Shown in pieces: positions 1 through 7,034 of a stretch of 10,376 nt of DNA (positions are counted from its first letter, which is position 1; every line of letters starts with the position of its first letter). The notes beneath the pieces were generated by a model. The model was not told where the DNA came from. It searched no databases and saw only the letters and a list, made by a program, of their open reading frames with translations. The stretch is from the NCBI GenBank assembly GCA_002336105.1, contig DDEQ01000012.1, forward strand, positions 2,086-12,461, given 5' to 3'. The position numbers were made by a program, and so were the translations under genes. The DNA is from Chthonomonas sp. UBA1950 (GTDB taxonomy: Bacteria > Armatimonadota > Fimbriimonadia > Fimbriimonadales > Fimbriimonadaceae).

Positions 1-270
1 GTGGTGGTGGTTATCACCGACTCTATTTTCGTAGAGTGCGGGACTACCAGCAGGTTCAATTCGGCGGATGATTCCCGCTGCCACAAGGGCATTGAGATTG
101 TCATAAACCGCCTGACGGGAGAGTGTGCTCAGCCGCGAACGGGCCGCTCGAACGATGAATTCGGCGTCTTTGTGCTTTCCCTCGTTGGCTAGCACCTCCA
201 GCACTGCTATTCTGGGTGCAGTTAGGCGGAGGCTTGACTGCTTGAGCAGGTCCTTTAACTCTGAGCGCAC
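1..270 (-). CDS. Fur-family transcriptional regulator, FurA/CatR-like, 3' end cut by window edge
   Basis: The reverse strand reads open for 90 codons from a GTG at 270 to the edge. The N-terminal winged helix is plain: MRSELKDLLKQ, then LRLTAPRIAVLEVL, and a recognition helix containing SRQAVYDNLNALVAAGIIRR (about residues 51-70). It ends in the wing and the start of the metal-binding hinge, PAGSPALYENRVGDNHHH, where the His cluster supplies metal ligands in this family. The wording around RIEPAGSP and RVGDNHHH is closest to actinobacterial FurA/CatR-type peroxide-sensing repressors as I know them, which usually sit next to a catalase gene; that gene would be outside the window. A TAA lies in frame 7 codons upstream of the GTG, so the start is GTG 270 or a TTG two codons earlier. 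Fur family is near certain; the peroxide role is inference. Confidence 0.88.
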   Translation of the reverse strand, partial: MRSELKDLLKQSSLRLTAPRIAVLEVLANEGKHKDAEFIVRAARSRLSTLSRQAVYDNLNALVAAGIIRRIEPAGSPALYENRVGDNHHH

Positions 271-288
271 AGGCAATATGATAGCACG

Positions 289-311
289 TTATCTGGATTC
301 AGTACAGATAA
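289..311. promoter_or_regulatory. Inverted repeat, possible autoregulatory operator of the Fur-family gene
   Basis: TTATCTG (289-295) and CAGATAA (305-311) form perfect 7-base arms around a 9-base centre, about 20 bases upstream of the regulator's GTG start. Fur-family repressors commonly bind AT-rich dyads in their own promoters. The spacing differs from the classical 7-1-7 Fur/PerR box, so operator function is inferred from position and symmetry only. Confidence 0.4.
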
Positions 312-338
312 AAGTGGCCGCTCACCTTATCCTCAGAA

Positions 339-368
339 CCCTCTCCCCCATTCCGATGGGGGAGAGGG
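339..368. repeat. REP-like palindrome with 13-bp stem
   Basis: CCCTCTCCCCCAT (339-351) pairs perfectly with ATGGGGGAGAGGG (356-368) around a TCCG loop, followed by GCAGGGTGAGGGGG. G/C-rich palindromes flanked by CAGGGTGAGG are a common dispersed intergenic repeat in several phyla. It lies upstream of both flanking genes, which point away from it, so it cannot act as their terminator and is better read as a dispersed repeat. Confidence 0.7.
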
Positions 369-380
369 CAGGGTGAGGGG

Positions 381-462
381 GCTGAACTCCGGTTCGCCCC
401 AGGTCAGGCGGATCGCCAGCCATGATCGGTTTTGCAAGGTGCGGAGCTGAACTCCGGTTCGC
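381..462. repeat. 17-base direct repeat, two copies 65 bases apart
   Basis: GCTGAACTCCGGTTCGC occurs at 381-397 and again at 446-462. The second copy is preceded by GCGGA, giving a short CGGAG/CTCCG hairpin. The repeats abut the REP-like palindrome and probably belong to the same compound intergenic element. No coding or known operator role is evident. Confidence 0.65.
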
Positions 463-546
463 GACATGTGCATGGATGAGAGCCTTTGATGCATCCGACA
501 CAGAGTGCCGATTTTCCTGAAGTGTAACGACGCGCCACGTGAATGC

Positions 547-622
547 GATCTCCCAGTTAGAAAAAGGGAAGCCCCAAACGCCAAAAGGGATCTCCTAAAT
601 CGAAAAAGGGAAGTCCCAAACG
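547..622. repeat. Imperfect tandem duplication, period 42 bases
   Basis: A 34-base segment starting GATCTCC and containing GAAAAAGGGAAG and CCCAAACG occurs at 547-580 and again at 589-622, with 5 mismatches over 34 positions. Partial echoes (AAAAGGGATCTCC, AAATAGGGACTCC) surround it. It may be a decayed non-coding repeat; there is no spacer/repeat regularity that would suggest CRISPR. Confidence 0.55.
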
Positions 623-801
623 TGGCTAAAGAGGTATAGGTTACAAAATAGGATATTACTGTCGCGAAATAGGGACTCCTTTTGATCGTCTGGTGCGTCC
701 GTACAGGCAAAAGGTAAACCACCATGCTCATGAGTGATCCGAGTTCTGATACTATGGAATCGGGTGGACCCCTAATTGGAACCAGAGGTACAGGAAGAAA
801 A

Positions 802-1416
802 ATGCCACAAGACTACATCCCCTCGTCTGACCTTGACTATCAGGCTTGGTTGCTCAATTTCGTGACCGTCGCTAACGCAAATCTGGCCGCGCTCGGCCTA
901 GTTGCTGCCGACATGACGCCGGTGACGACCGCAAAGACCCCGTTTGACGCTGCCATCCCTGACGTGGTAACGAAACAGAAGGCGCTTTCTCAAGCCGTGC
1001 AAAACAAGCTGGCAGTGCGCAAGACGAGCGTCACCAGCGTGCGCGCTGTGGTGCGAAAGCTCCAAGCGAACCCCGCCGTGACCAACGCGCTGAAGGCTCA
1101 GCTGGGGATCACGGTGAAGGACACCAACCCTTCGCCAAGTGCACCGGTCCCACCGACCGACTTGGTCGCCCACGGGCTTGACTCCGGCACGAACATGCTC
1201 ACCTGGAAGCGAAATGGCAACAAGAGCTCGGTGCAATTTGTGATTGAAGCGAAGATCGGTACCGCCACCGACTGGACGCTGGTCGACGTGACCACGGTCA
1301 CGAAATACGCGCACACGAACCAAAAACCCGGAGTCAAAGCCATCTATCGCGTCCGCGCTCGCCGCAGCACATCCATCAGCAACCCGAGCAACGAGGCGGT
1401 GGTCTATGGTGTGTAG
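802..1416 (+). CDS. Hypothetical protein with helical N-terminus and fibronectin-III-like C-terminus
   Basis: A 204-residue protein without signal peptide or membrane segment. Residues 1-105 are helical and begin PQDYIPSSDLDYQAWLLNF, followed by LAALGLVAADMTP and VRAVVRKLQANPAVTNALKA. A Pro/Ser linker (109-119) leads to a beta-rich domain of about 85 residues with the fibronectin-III pattern (PPTDLVA, NMLTWKRNG, YRVRARRSTSISNPSNEAVV). This two-part arrangement resembles a family of roughly 200-residue uncharacterised proteins scattered in environmental bacteria; no function is known to me. ATG 802 is chosen over an in-frame ATG at 724 because AGGAAG lies just upstream and the family pattern begins there. 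The gene looks more G+C-rich than its neighbours. The TIR gene follows after 57 bases on the same strand, so co-transcription is possible. Confidence 0.75.
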   Translation: MPQDYIPSSDLDYQAWLLNFVTVANANLAALGLVAADMTPVTTAKTPFDAAIPDVVTKQKALSQAVQNKLAVRKTSVTSVRAVVRKLQANPAVTNALKAQLGITVKDTNPSPSAPVPPTDLVAHGLDSGTNMLTWKRNGNKSSVQFVIEAKIGTATDWTLVDVTTVTKYAHTNQKPGVKAIYRVRARRSTSISNPSNEAVVYGV

Positions 1417-1473
1417 CGGGGAAGTCGGCGATTCGACGGCGGGTAATGTGCAACTGTTACGAGGAGATGATAT

Positions 1474-2454
1474 TTGAAGGTATTTCTAGGTTGGAGTGGT
1501 GATCGTAGTAAAGCTCTCGCGGAGGCCCTGCATGAGTGGCTGCCGCTGGTTCTTCACTACGTCAAGCCCTGGATGTCTCAGAACGACATCGCTGCTGGCG
1601 AACGATGGTCGCAAGAGTTGGCTACAGAGCTTGAAGCTTCAAATTTCGGCCTCATTTCAGTCACTCAGGACAATCTGCATGAGCCTTGGATATTGTTCGA
1701 GGCTGGCTCACTTGCTAAGTCAATGCAAGATGGTAGGGTCACGCCCTTCCTGCTTGACCTTGAGATAAGTGATGTTAGCGGTCCTTTGGCACAGTTCCAA
1801 TCAAAGAAGGCGGCGAAAAGTGGGGCGTGGGATGTTGTCTGCTCAATTAACAAGTGTCCGCAAGCGCCAGTTGATGATGCCATTGCTGTCCAGATATTCG
1901 ATCTTGCTTGGCCGAAGCTAGAGTCAAAGATCTCTGCAATACCGCCTGCCACGAACGCCAAACCCCGCCGACCGCAGCATGAGGTGCTCGAAGAATTGGT
2001 CACGAGCGTCCGGTCATTTGACTCTAGACTGAGCAGGATGGAGGAAATGGTTGATGAGGGACGATTCGCGCGATCTCGCCGGGGGCGTAGAGTTTTCCAT
2101 CCGATGATGATTGACGAGATTCAGCACATGATCGGAAAGGGGCCAGGTGATCCGATCGGGTTCCTTGCGCTCGCTAGTATTGTGCGTGAAGACTTTCCGC
2201 CACTGTATGAGCTATCGATGGAGGCCTATAGGGCATGCTCATCTGGCAAGTCTAGAGCAGCGATGGAGGCTGTAGAGCGTTTGCAGCGGATGGCCGAGTT
2301 CATGATCCACGGACCCATGATGGAAGAGTTTGGCGGGTCAAAGGAAATGCACATGATGCTAAGGGAGCTTCCGCGCATGATCGACTATATGGTTCACAGC
2401 TTGCCTGTTGAAGTGCCTACGCAAAGTCCACCGAGAAAGAAGGCGACAGAATAG
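1474..2454 (+). CDS. TIR-domain protein with helical C-terminal extension
   Basis: The 326-residue product starts at TTG 1474, with GAGGAG (1461-1466) 7 bases upstream; an ATG at 1467 is out of frame. Residues 1-150 form a TIR-like fold: first strand KVFLGWSGD, a BB-loop-like stretch (32-45) PWMSQNDIAAGERW, then GLISVTQDNL, and PWILFEAGSLAK (71-82), where Glu76 sits where the catalytic glutamate of NAD+-cleaving TIR domains is expected. After a Pro-rich linker (155-168) comes a probable coiled coil (170-193), then a helical, unusually Met-rich region to about residue 315. No signal peptide or membrane segment is present, so it is cytoplasmic. Bacterial TIR proteins often act in anti-phage defence or make signalling nucleotides from NAD+. 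No partner gene of a known system (such as ThsA) is adjacent, so the role here is open. The domain call is strong; the function is inference. Confidence 0.85.
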   Translation: MKVFLGWSGDRSKALAEALHEWLPLVLHYVKPWMSQNDIAAGERWSQELATELEASNFGLISVTQDNLHEPWILFEAGSLAKSMQDGRVTPFLLDLEISDVSGPLAQFQSKKAAKSGAWDVVCSINKCPQAPVDDAIAVQIFDLAWPKLESKISAIPPATNAKPRRPQHEVLEELVTSVRSFDSRLSRMEEMVDEGRFARSRRGRRVFHPMMIDEIQHMIGKGPGDPIGFLALASIVREDFPPLYELSMEAYRACSSGKSRAAMEAVERLQRMAEFMIHGPMMEEFGGSKEMHMMLRELPRMIDYMVHSLPVEVPTQSPPRKKATE

Positions 2455-2531
2455 TCGATTCGTTTCGAAGGCAGTTTGATCGCGTGGTAGTCCGAACTTA
2501 CAATCGTTTATTGAAGCGACAGATTCTCAAC

Positions 2532-2617
2532 CTCAGGGCAAAGGGCCCGAGAACAGATAGCCCTGGCCAACGGCCAGGGGCGATTCGGCGGGACGGGGCA
2601 GCGTTCTGAAGGAACGC
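2532..2617. repeat. Cluster of three hairpins marking an IS200-like element end
   Basis: Three hairpins lie directly beyond the transposase stop codon. GCGTTC/GAACGC (2601-2617) has a 5-base loop. CCCTGGCC/GGCCAGGG (2561-2579) is perfect, with a 3-base loop. CTC-A-GGGC/GCCCGAG (2532-2551) has a bulged A. IS200/IS605 and REP-associated transposases recognise such subterminal hairpins. Position and orientation fit the right end of the element whose transposase remnant begins at 2623. Confidence 0.6.
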
Positions 2618-2622
2618 GACGA

Positions 2623-2940
2623 TCAATCCCAAACGTATCGCTCGTCGAACGAGATTCCATGCTCTGCCAAAAATGCTCGATACTCGTCTTGAAAGAAAAC
2701 GTTGTGGTGATGAGCTACTTGGCCTCGGATGTACGCTGACACTTGCTCGACCTCGCGCACGCCAACTGAAAACGCGCCGTACCCGTTCTGCCATGCAAAG
2801 TCGTCCGTCCACTTTGTCTTGATCCATTTGCTCGTGCTGGTCTTGAGCTTTTCAACTACTTGGGCGGCGGTCATGGTTCGCGAGAGCCCGATCAGGATAT
2901 GAACGTCGTCTTCTTCCAGATTTCGCAGGTCAAATAGGCT
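2623..2940 (-). pseudogene. IS200-like (Y1) transposase remnant, 5'-truncated
   Basis: The C-terminal half of a single-tyrosine transposase reads open on the reverse strand. Recognisable parts are DVHILIGL (about 2900), the alpha-helical VVEKLKTSTSKWIK, FAWQNGYGAFSVG, the catalytic-tyrosine helix AYIRGQVAHHH, FQDEYRAFL and the family's terminal ERYVWD. Relatives are about 150 residues; here homology fades upstream of about 2940 and an in-frame TGA lies at 2998-3000, so roughly the first third is gone. The HUH motif, normally His-hydrophobic-His, reads Asp-Val-His, so the metal site is lost. An internal ATG at 2874 would give an 83-residue product lacking the HUH motif altogether. This is a dead element left between the TIR gene and the peptidase. 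Confidence 0.8.
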
Positions 2941-2979
2941 GAGAGTTTTGGTCTGAGAAGTAGGCGGATCAATCTCAGC

Positions 2980-3013
2980 AAGTGAAAGCGCGGTAAGTCA
3001 CGCGCTTTCACTT
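2980..3013. other. Strong 13-bp hairpin upstream of the S9 peptidase gene
   Basis: AAGTGAAAGCGCG (2980-2992) pairs perfectly with CGCGCTTTCACTT (3001-3013) around an 8-base loop. It ends 35 bases before the peptidase start codon. No T-run follows on either strand, so it is not a clean intrinsic terminator. It could be a terminator-like insulator, an operator-like dyad or an inserted small repeat; it is distinct from the IS200 hairpins. Confidence 0.5.
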
Positions 3014-3048
3014 TGCATCCAGGCGAAAATCGTGTATCGTGACCGACG

Positions 3049-5301
3049 ATGCTTCTATGCCTTGCCGCCATCTTAGTCGAGTCGCGAACGGTTGTTGCGC
3101 CGACGTTTCCACTCACAATTCAGTCGATCATGCGGGGGAGAGCCCTCATCGGACATGCGCCGCGCAACCTGCAATGGTCGGCAGATAGCAAGCATCTCAC
3201 GTTTTCATGGGCAAAAGCAGATGGTTCGGCAGACCCGACCTACCTCAACTACGAAATTGATGCCAACGGGACGGGATTGAGAAAAGGGGACGGGAGCAGT
3301 TGGCCAGAACCTCTGACTAAACCAGCGAAGACAGTACCAGTTCCGACCAAGCAAGCCATTCTATCTGAGGGTGACATCTATGTGAAAACGGCTGACCAGC
3401 CTGCCAAGCGGTTAACCACCGGTGCACACATTCAATCAGCGCCGAAAATATCGACAGATGGCACCGTCATCGCCCACTTAAAAGATGGGGCCTTGTACAG
3501 CATTGATACCGATACTGCAAAGTCGACTTTGCTGGCAGAAAAGGACCTGATCGCGAGTCCTTCCACACCTGCCGTGGATGGGCCGACCGCGTTTGAAACC
3601 TTTCTAGCCAAAGAACAAACAAAACTCTTTAAGGCGTTTGCGCCAACTGCAGGAAGTGCCCGAGAGACGGCGACAACACGTGACCAGGGGCCATTCCGTA
3701 ATCTAGGCGGAAATTCAGAACTGAACCTGACTCCTTCGGGAATGCACGTCAGTTTCAGTTTATTCACGCCCGGGGTGAATGGCCGGAACACAGAGGTCCC
3801 TGCCTATGTCACCCGCAGTGGTTTTACGGAAACCATCCGAAGTTATCCGAAATTAGGTTCGGTGGATGGAAGCAGCAAGCTTTTGCTGATCAATATCAAG
3901 ACCGGTGTTAAGACCGAAATCGCTTCGCCTCGTCCGGGGAGAGTGGGGCAACTCCGATGGGCACCCAATAACCAATCTGCGGTGGTTTGGGTGCAGTCAA
4001 ACGACCACAAAGATGCATGGCTCTACGGGTTCGATCCAAAGACTGACAAGCTCACGATGCTTTGGAATGAGCACGACGATGCGTGGATTGGCGGGCCGGG
4101 AAGAGGGTTACTCGGATGGTTACCAGATAGTTCTCGAGTCTATTTTGAGAGCGAAAACAGTGGCTTCGCGAACCTGATGTCGGTGGACCCGCTTGGAACC
4201 AACCCAAAGAATCTCACCTCTGGACCATACGAAGTTTCCAATGTGGAACTAGATGAGGCGCATCGTCGGTTCGTCTTTGTCAGTAGTGAGGGAAGCCCAT
4301 TCAAGCGGCACATCGACGCCATGAATTTTGATGGGACTGAGAAGATGCAACTGTCGGAATATTCGGCAGACGAGGACGCGACTTTTGAGATTGCGCCAGA
4401 CGGCAAGTCCATTGCCGTTGTGAAATCGACTTCGACATCACCGGCAGAGCTCTTTGTCAACGGCAAGCAGGTGACTTCGACTCCCAGCGAAGAATGGAAG
4501 TCGCGCGATTGGCTTGTTCCGAAGACTGTACTCATCCCTGCCCAAGACGGAGAAGCCGTCCCGGCGAGGTTCTATCTGCCGAAGAAGTGGCGCAAGGGTG
4601 GCCCAGCTGTGATCTTTGTCCACGGTGCAGGATATCTACAGAATGTATTCGATGCCTGGAGCCACTATTACCGCGAATACATGTTTCATAACATGCTGGT
4701 CGAAAGGGGATATGCGGTGTTGGATATCGACTATCGCGGGTCGGCTGGATACGGTAAAAAATGGCGTACTGCAATCTATCGTCATATGGGTGGAACCGAC
4801 CTGACTGACCAAGTTGCGGGCGCGAATTGGCTCATCAATACTCATGGCGTTGCCAAAGATCGAATCGGAATCTACGGCGGAAGCTATGGCGGTTTCTTAA
4901 CTCTGATGGCAATGTTTACGACGCCAGATGTCTTTGCGGCAGGGGCAGCACTTCGCCCTGTTTCTGATTGGGCGCACTATAACCAAGGCTACACATCGAA
5001 TATCTTGAACCTACCGATTGATGATCCCGAGCCGTACCGCCTCAGCTCGCCCATCTATCATGCCGAAGGGTTGAAAGGCGCGCTGCTGATTTGTCATGGA
5101 ATGGTAGATACGAACGTTCACTTTCAGGACTCGGTGCGGCTTGCCGAGAGGCTGATCGAACTGGGAAAGACGAACTGGACGCTAGCGCCTTTTCCCGTAG
5201 AGAACCACGACTTTCAGCGTCCAGAAAGTTGGGTAGATGAATACACTCGCATCTATGATCTGTTTGAACGAACTATAGGGCCGAACCGGATCAAGAAGTG
5301 A
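3049..5301 (+). CDS. Secreted S9-family serine peptidase (prolyl oligopeptidase/DPP-IV type)
   Basis: A 750-residue protein with the family layout. A short hydrophobic N-terminus (MLLCLAAILV) suggests export or anchoring. Residues about 40-480 contain propeller-like blades (LQWSADSKHLTFSW, LRWAPNNQSAVVW, LGWLPDSSRVYFES with ENSGFANLM, IAPDGKSIAVV). An alpha/beta-hydrolase domain spans about 500-745. The catalytic triad is visible: Ser612 in YGGSYGGF, Asp687 in MVDTNVHFQDS and His720 in ENHDFQ. VIFVHGAGY supplies the oxyanion-side loop and YRGSAGYG is also typical. The conserved Glu pair that fixes DPP-IV aminodipeptidase specificity is not evident, so the exact substrate is uncertain. A TGA lies in frame three codons upstream of ATG 3049, so the start is well bounded, but no Shine-Dalgarno sequence is seen; TTGCAT-N16-TATCGT (3013-3040) could give a near-leaderless transcript. 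It converges with the dsbA-like operon. Confidence 0.93.
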   Translation: MLLCLAAILVESRTVVAPTFPLTIQSIMRGRALIGHAPRNLQWSADSKHLTFSWAKADGSADPTYLNYEIDANGTGLRKGDGSSWPEPLTKPAKTVPVPTKQAILSEGDIYVKTADQPAKRLTTGAHIQSAPKISTDGTVIAHLKDGALYSIDTDTAKSTLLAEKDLIASPSTPAVDGPTAFETFLAKEQTKLFKAFAPTAGSARETATTRDQGPFRNLGGNSELNLTPSGMHVSFSLFTPGVNGRNTEVPAYVTRSGFTETIRSYPKLGSVDGSSKLLLINIKTGVKTEIASPRPGRVGQLRWAPNNQSAVVWVQSNDHKDAWLYGFDPKTDKLTMLWNEHDDAWIGGPGRGLLGWLPDSSRVYFESENSGFANLMSVDPLGTNPKNLTSGPYEVSNVELDEAHRRFVFVSSEGSPFKRHIDAMNFDGTEKMQLSEYSADEDATFEIAPDGKSIAVVKSTSTSPAELFVNGKQVTSTPSEEWKSRDWLVPKTVLIPAQDGEAVPARFYLPKKWRKGGPAVIFVHGAGYLQNVFDAWSHYYREYMFHNMLVERGYAVLDIDYRGSAGYGKKWRTAIYRHMGGTDLTDQVAGANWLINTHGVAKDRIGIYGGSYGGFLTLMAMFTTPDVFAAGAALRPVSDWAHYNQGYTSNILNLPIDDPEPYRLSSPIYHAEGLKGALLICHGMVDTNVHFQDSVRLAERLIELGKTNWTLAPFPVENHDFQRPESWVDEYTRIYDLFERTIGPNRIKK

Positions 5302-5405
5302 GATAAATGGGCTTTTGCCGGTTCAAAGGGCAACAGTGGTCGTATTTGTAATCGCAAATTCCTCACAGAGCCCACAATCAATTCGTCGTCTGACCATGAA
5401 ATTAG

Positions 5406-6032
5406 CTATGGAGCGATTCGTGTGAGCTGTGAGAATAGAGCAACACGGTAGACCTTATCATCCGGTTCGGTTAAAAGAACGGTCGGAGTGGAGTGAAGAG
5501 ACCAACGGTTCGCCAAAGCTAAATCGTTTGTTACAGCCTGTTCCGCTAAAGGATTTGAGACACGTCGTTCCTCCTCCGAGATTCCAGCAGCGGTTAAAGC
5601 GTTAGAAATCGCTTCATCCGTAAAATCGCTCTTATATAGCTTTGTCGCGACCTCAGCAAATTTGCCGTGTAAACGACCAACCTCAGCTGCGATTGCTAAC
5701 TTTCGAGCGTTCGGGTGCATCCCTTCCAGGGGCAATTCACGAACGTAAATTGCGACATCTGGTTTAGAGGATGCAAACTGCTTCAACACTTCCCATTCGG
5801 GTCCACACGCAGGACACTGAAAGTCTGTAAATACAACGTACTTAACTTTAGCCTTCTCTGATCCAAGAACCGGCTTTGCTGTTCCAAGAACATCCTTGGC
5901 GCTAATATTGGGGACGAGCGGCAGGAGATTACTACCGGGACGTATTCCTGGATTTCTTACTAGAGCGAAAACCGAAAAGATTAACAAAGATGCAGATGAA
6001 TAGATACCTGCAGTTAGAAGTGATGATCGCAT
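5406..6032 (-). CDS. Membrane-tethered DsbA-like thiol-disulfide oxidoreductase
   Basis: A 208-residue protein with an N-terminal hydrophobic segment (about residues 5-25) that would anchor it to the outer face of the cytoplasmic membrane. The thioredoxin fold begins near residue 62 (KVKYVVFTDFQCPACG), with the redox motif Cys73-Pro-Ala-Cys76. GMHPNARKLAIAAEVGRLHGKF forms the DsbA-type helical insert. The cis-proline loop is STPTVLL (Pro183). The fold resembles the thioredoxin_4/DsbA group (BdbD-like). Its ATG lies 3 bases after the stop of the upstream gene and its AAGGAG overlaps that gene's last codons, so translation is probably coupled. It is the last gene of the three-gene operon and would oxidise or isomerise cysteines in an exported partner; the 8-Cys protein encoded two genes upstream is the obvious candidate. 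Confidence 0.88.
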   Translation of the reverse strand: MRSSLLTAGIYSSASLLIFSVFALVRNPGIRPGSNLLPLVPNISAKDVLGTAKPVLGSEKAKVKYVVFTDFQCPACGPEWEVLKQFASSKPDVAIYVRELPLEGMHPNARKLAIAAEVGRLHGKFAEVATKLYKSDFTDEAISNALTAAGISEEERRVSNPLAEQAVTNDLALANRWSLHSTPTVLLTEPDDKVYRVALFSQLTRIAP

Positions 6033-6035
6033 CGG

Positions 6036-7034
6036 TTAACTCCTTCGGCTTGCTTCACGTTTTTTCTTTAAGAGCATGACAATACAAAATAGAAAAACAG
6101 GAGTGCCAATCGAAATACCAAGGATCGGCAATAATGGAGTGTCTTCAGTATTTGGATTAGGTCTATTATAGTTTAGAACTCTTTTACCGTCTACAATTTG
6201 GTAAACAGATTCTGGATTCTGCGCCGAATTAATAAGCGAATGCTCTGGTTCACTTAGAACGAAGAAATCCTCGGGTGGAATTTGATGCTTAAAGTCTAGA
6301 ATACTAAGCTTACAACTCTGATCTGCTTCACTGCCAACTGTCTCCCGACTAAACGTAGCCAAGGTACCTTTTTCGGTGATGATCTTTTCTACCGTAAACC
6401 GCTTAAAAGCGTGATTACGGGGGCCTGGTAAATATTCATACCCGTTAAGAAATGGTTGACCATTAACAATGCGCACTTCTGTTTTAACAGGCGACTTCTC
6501 CCCCCATGAAACAACTTGTTCATTGCCATCTCTTCGCAATGTCCCATCCCCAGCCTGACGAAGCTTTTCTGAAAGCCATCTAGAACCCGTATACCCTAGT
6601 ACTTGTAACGAGCTTGAAACAGTGTTCGAAACTCCTTCAACCTTACGAACCTCAGGAGACGGCTTTGAATATAGACGACTAAATACGGCATCTGAATCTG
6701 GAAAATTACCACGTAAACATATACTCGCGGACACTCTGCCAGAGGGTTTAGAAATCTCAACACTTATAGTCGGATTATGTAGAGGTTCCCCAGGTTTAAA
6801 ACCCATTATGGAATCAACACGAATATTGTCTCTATATAGTGTGCAACGTTCTAGAACATGGGAATCACCCGGCTGAATATGGGCTATAGCGGTAAGAACG
6901 GTGCCGTCACGCAAGGTATCTTCGACTCGAATTAAGCTACTAAGGGCTTGTTCTTGAGAGCCTGCAGGAGCTATTGAAGTCAGCACTAAACTGACTCCAA
7001 TAGTAGTGATTCTAGAAAAACTAACCACACTCAT
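6036..7034 (-). CDS. Secreted, C-terminally membrane-anchored protein of unknown family
   Basis: The reading frame is open back to 7295, but its first 87 codons are antisense-like filler overlapping the Cys-rich gene in another frame. ATG 7034 gives a 332-residue protein beginning with a clear signal peptide (SFSRITTIGVSLVLTSIAPAG). It overlaps the upstream stop by 14 bases, suggesting coupled translation. The body (about 30-300) is soluble and holds three cysteines (ERCTL, ASICLRG, DQSCKLS). A 22-residue membrane helix (about 301-322, LLPILGISIG...FCIVMLL) is followed by a basic tail, KKKREASRRS, so the body should face outward. I do not recognise the family; some stretches (KTEVRIVNGQPFLNG, PPEDFFVLSEPEHSL) hint at a LolA-like beta sheet, but not convincingly. 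Base composition is visibly more A+T-rich than the peptidase or sigma genes, hinting at acquisition. Confidence 0.72.
   Translation of the reverse strand: MSVVSFSRITTIGVSLVLTSIAPAGSQEQALSSLIRVEDTLRDGTVLTAIAHIQPGDSHVLERCTLYRDNIRVDSIMGFKPGEPLHNPTISVEISKPSGRVSASICLRGNFPDSDAVFSRLYSKPSPEVRKVEGVSNTVSSSLQVLGYTGSRWLSEKLRQAGDGTLRRDGNEQVVSWGEKSPVKTEVRIVNGQPFLNGYEYLPGPRNHAFKRFTVEKIITEKGTLATFSRETVGSEADQSCKLSILDFKHQIPPEDFFVLSEPEHSLINSAQNPESVYQIVDGKRVLNYNRPNPNTEDTPLLPILGISIGTPVFLFCIVMLLKKKREASRRS

Larger units (their letters stand above)
271..801. other. Gene-free, repeat-rich region
   Basis: No convincing coding sequence lies between the Fur-family start and the FN3-like gene. The stretch holds the Fur-side inverted repeat, a strong REP-like hairpin, a 17-base direct repeat and a 42-base-period tandem duplication, listed separately. 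A minus-strand reading frame across 333-731 exists, but its C-terminus is merely the translation of the hairpin repeat, and its composition does not look like a protein. From about 623 to 801 only A+T-rich sequence is seen, presumably carrying the promoter of the next gene; no hexamers could be assigned with confidence. Confidence 0.6.

Noticed and set aside
1..192. 63-codon plus-strand frame at the left edge
   Set aside because: It lies antisense to the clear Fur-family reading frame and has no protein-like features.
339..368. Palindrome as a rho-independent terminator
   Set aside because: Both flanking genes point away from it and no T-run follows on either strand.
547..622. Tandem repeats as a possible CRISPR array
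   Set aside because: Only two imperfect copies with an 8-base gap; there are no spacers of uniform length and no cas genes.
333..731. 132-codon minus-strand frame
   Set aside because: Its C-terminus (LTLPSPPSEWGRG) is just the translation of the REP-like palindrome. The rest is repeat-derived, with no domain, signal or ribosome binding site.
898..1323. 141-codon minus-strand frame
   Set aside because: Antisense shadow of the G+C-rich FN3-like gene; His/Arg-rich with no recognisable domain.
3452..3460. TGTCGA on the minus strand inside the peptidase gene
   Set aside because: No CGAC follows at 16-18 bases, and the site is inside a well-supported coding sequence on the other strand.
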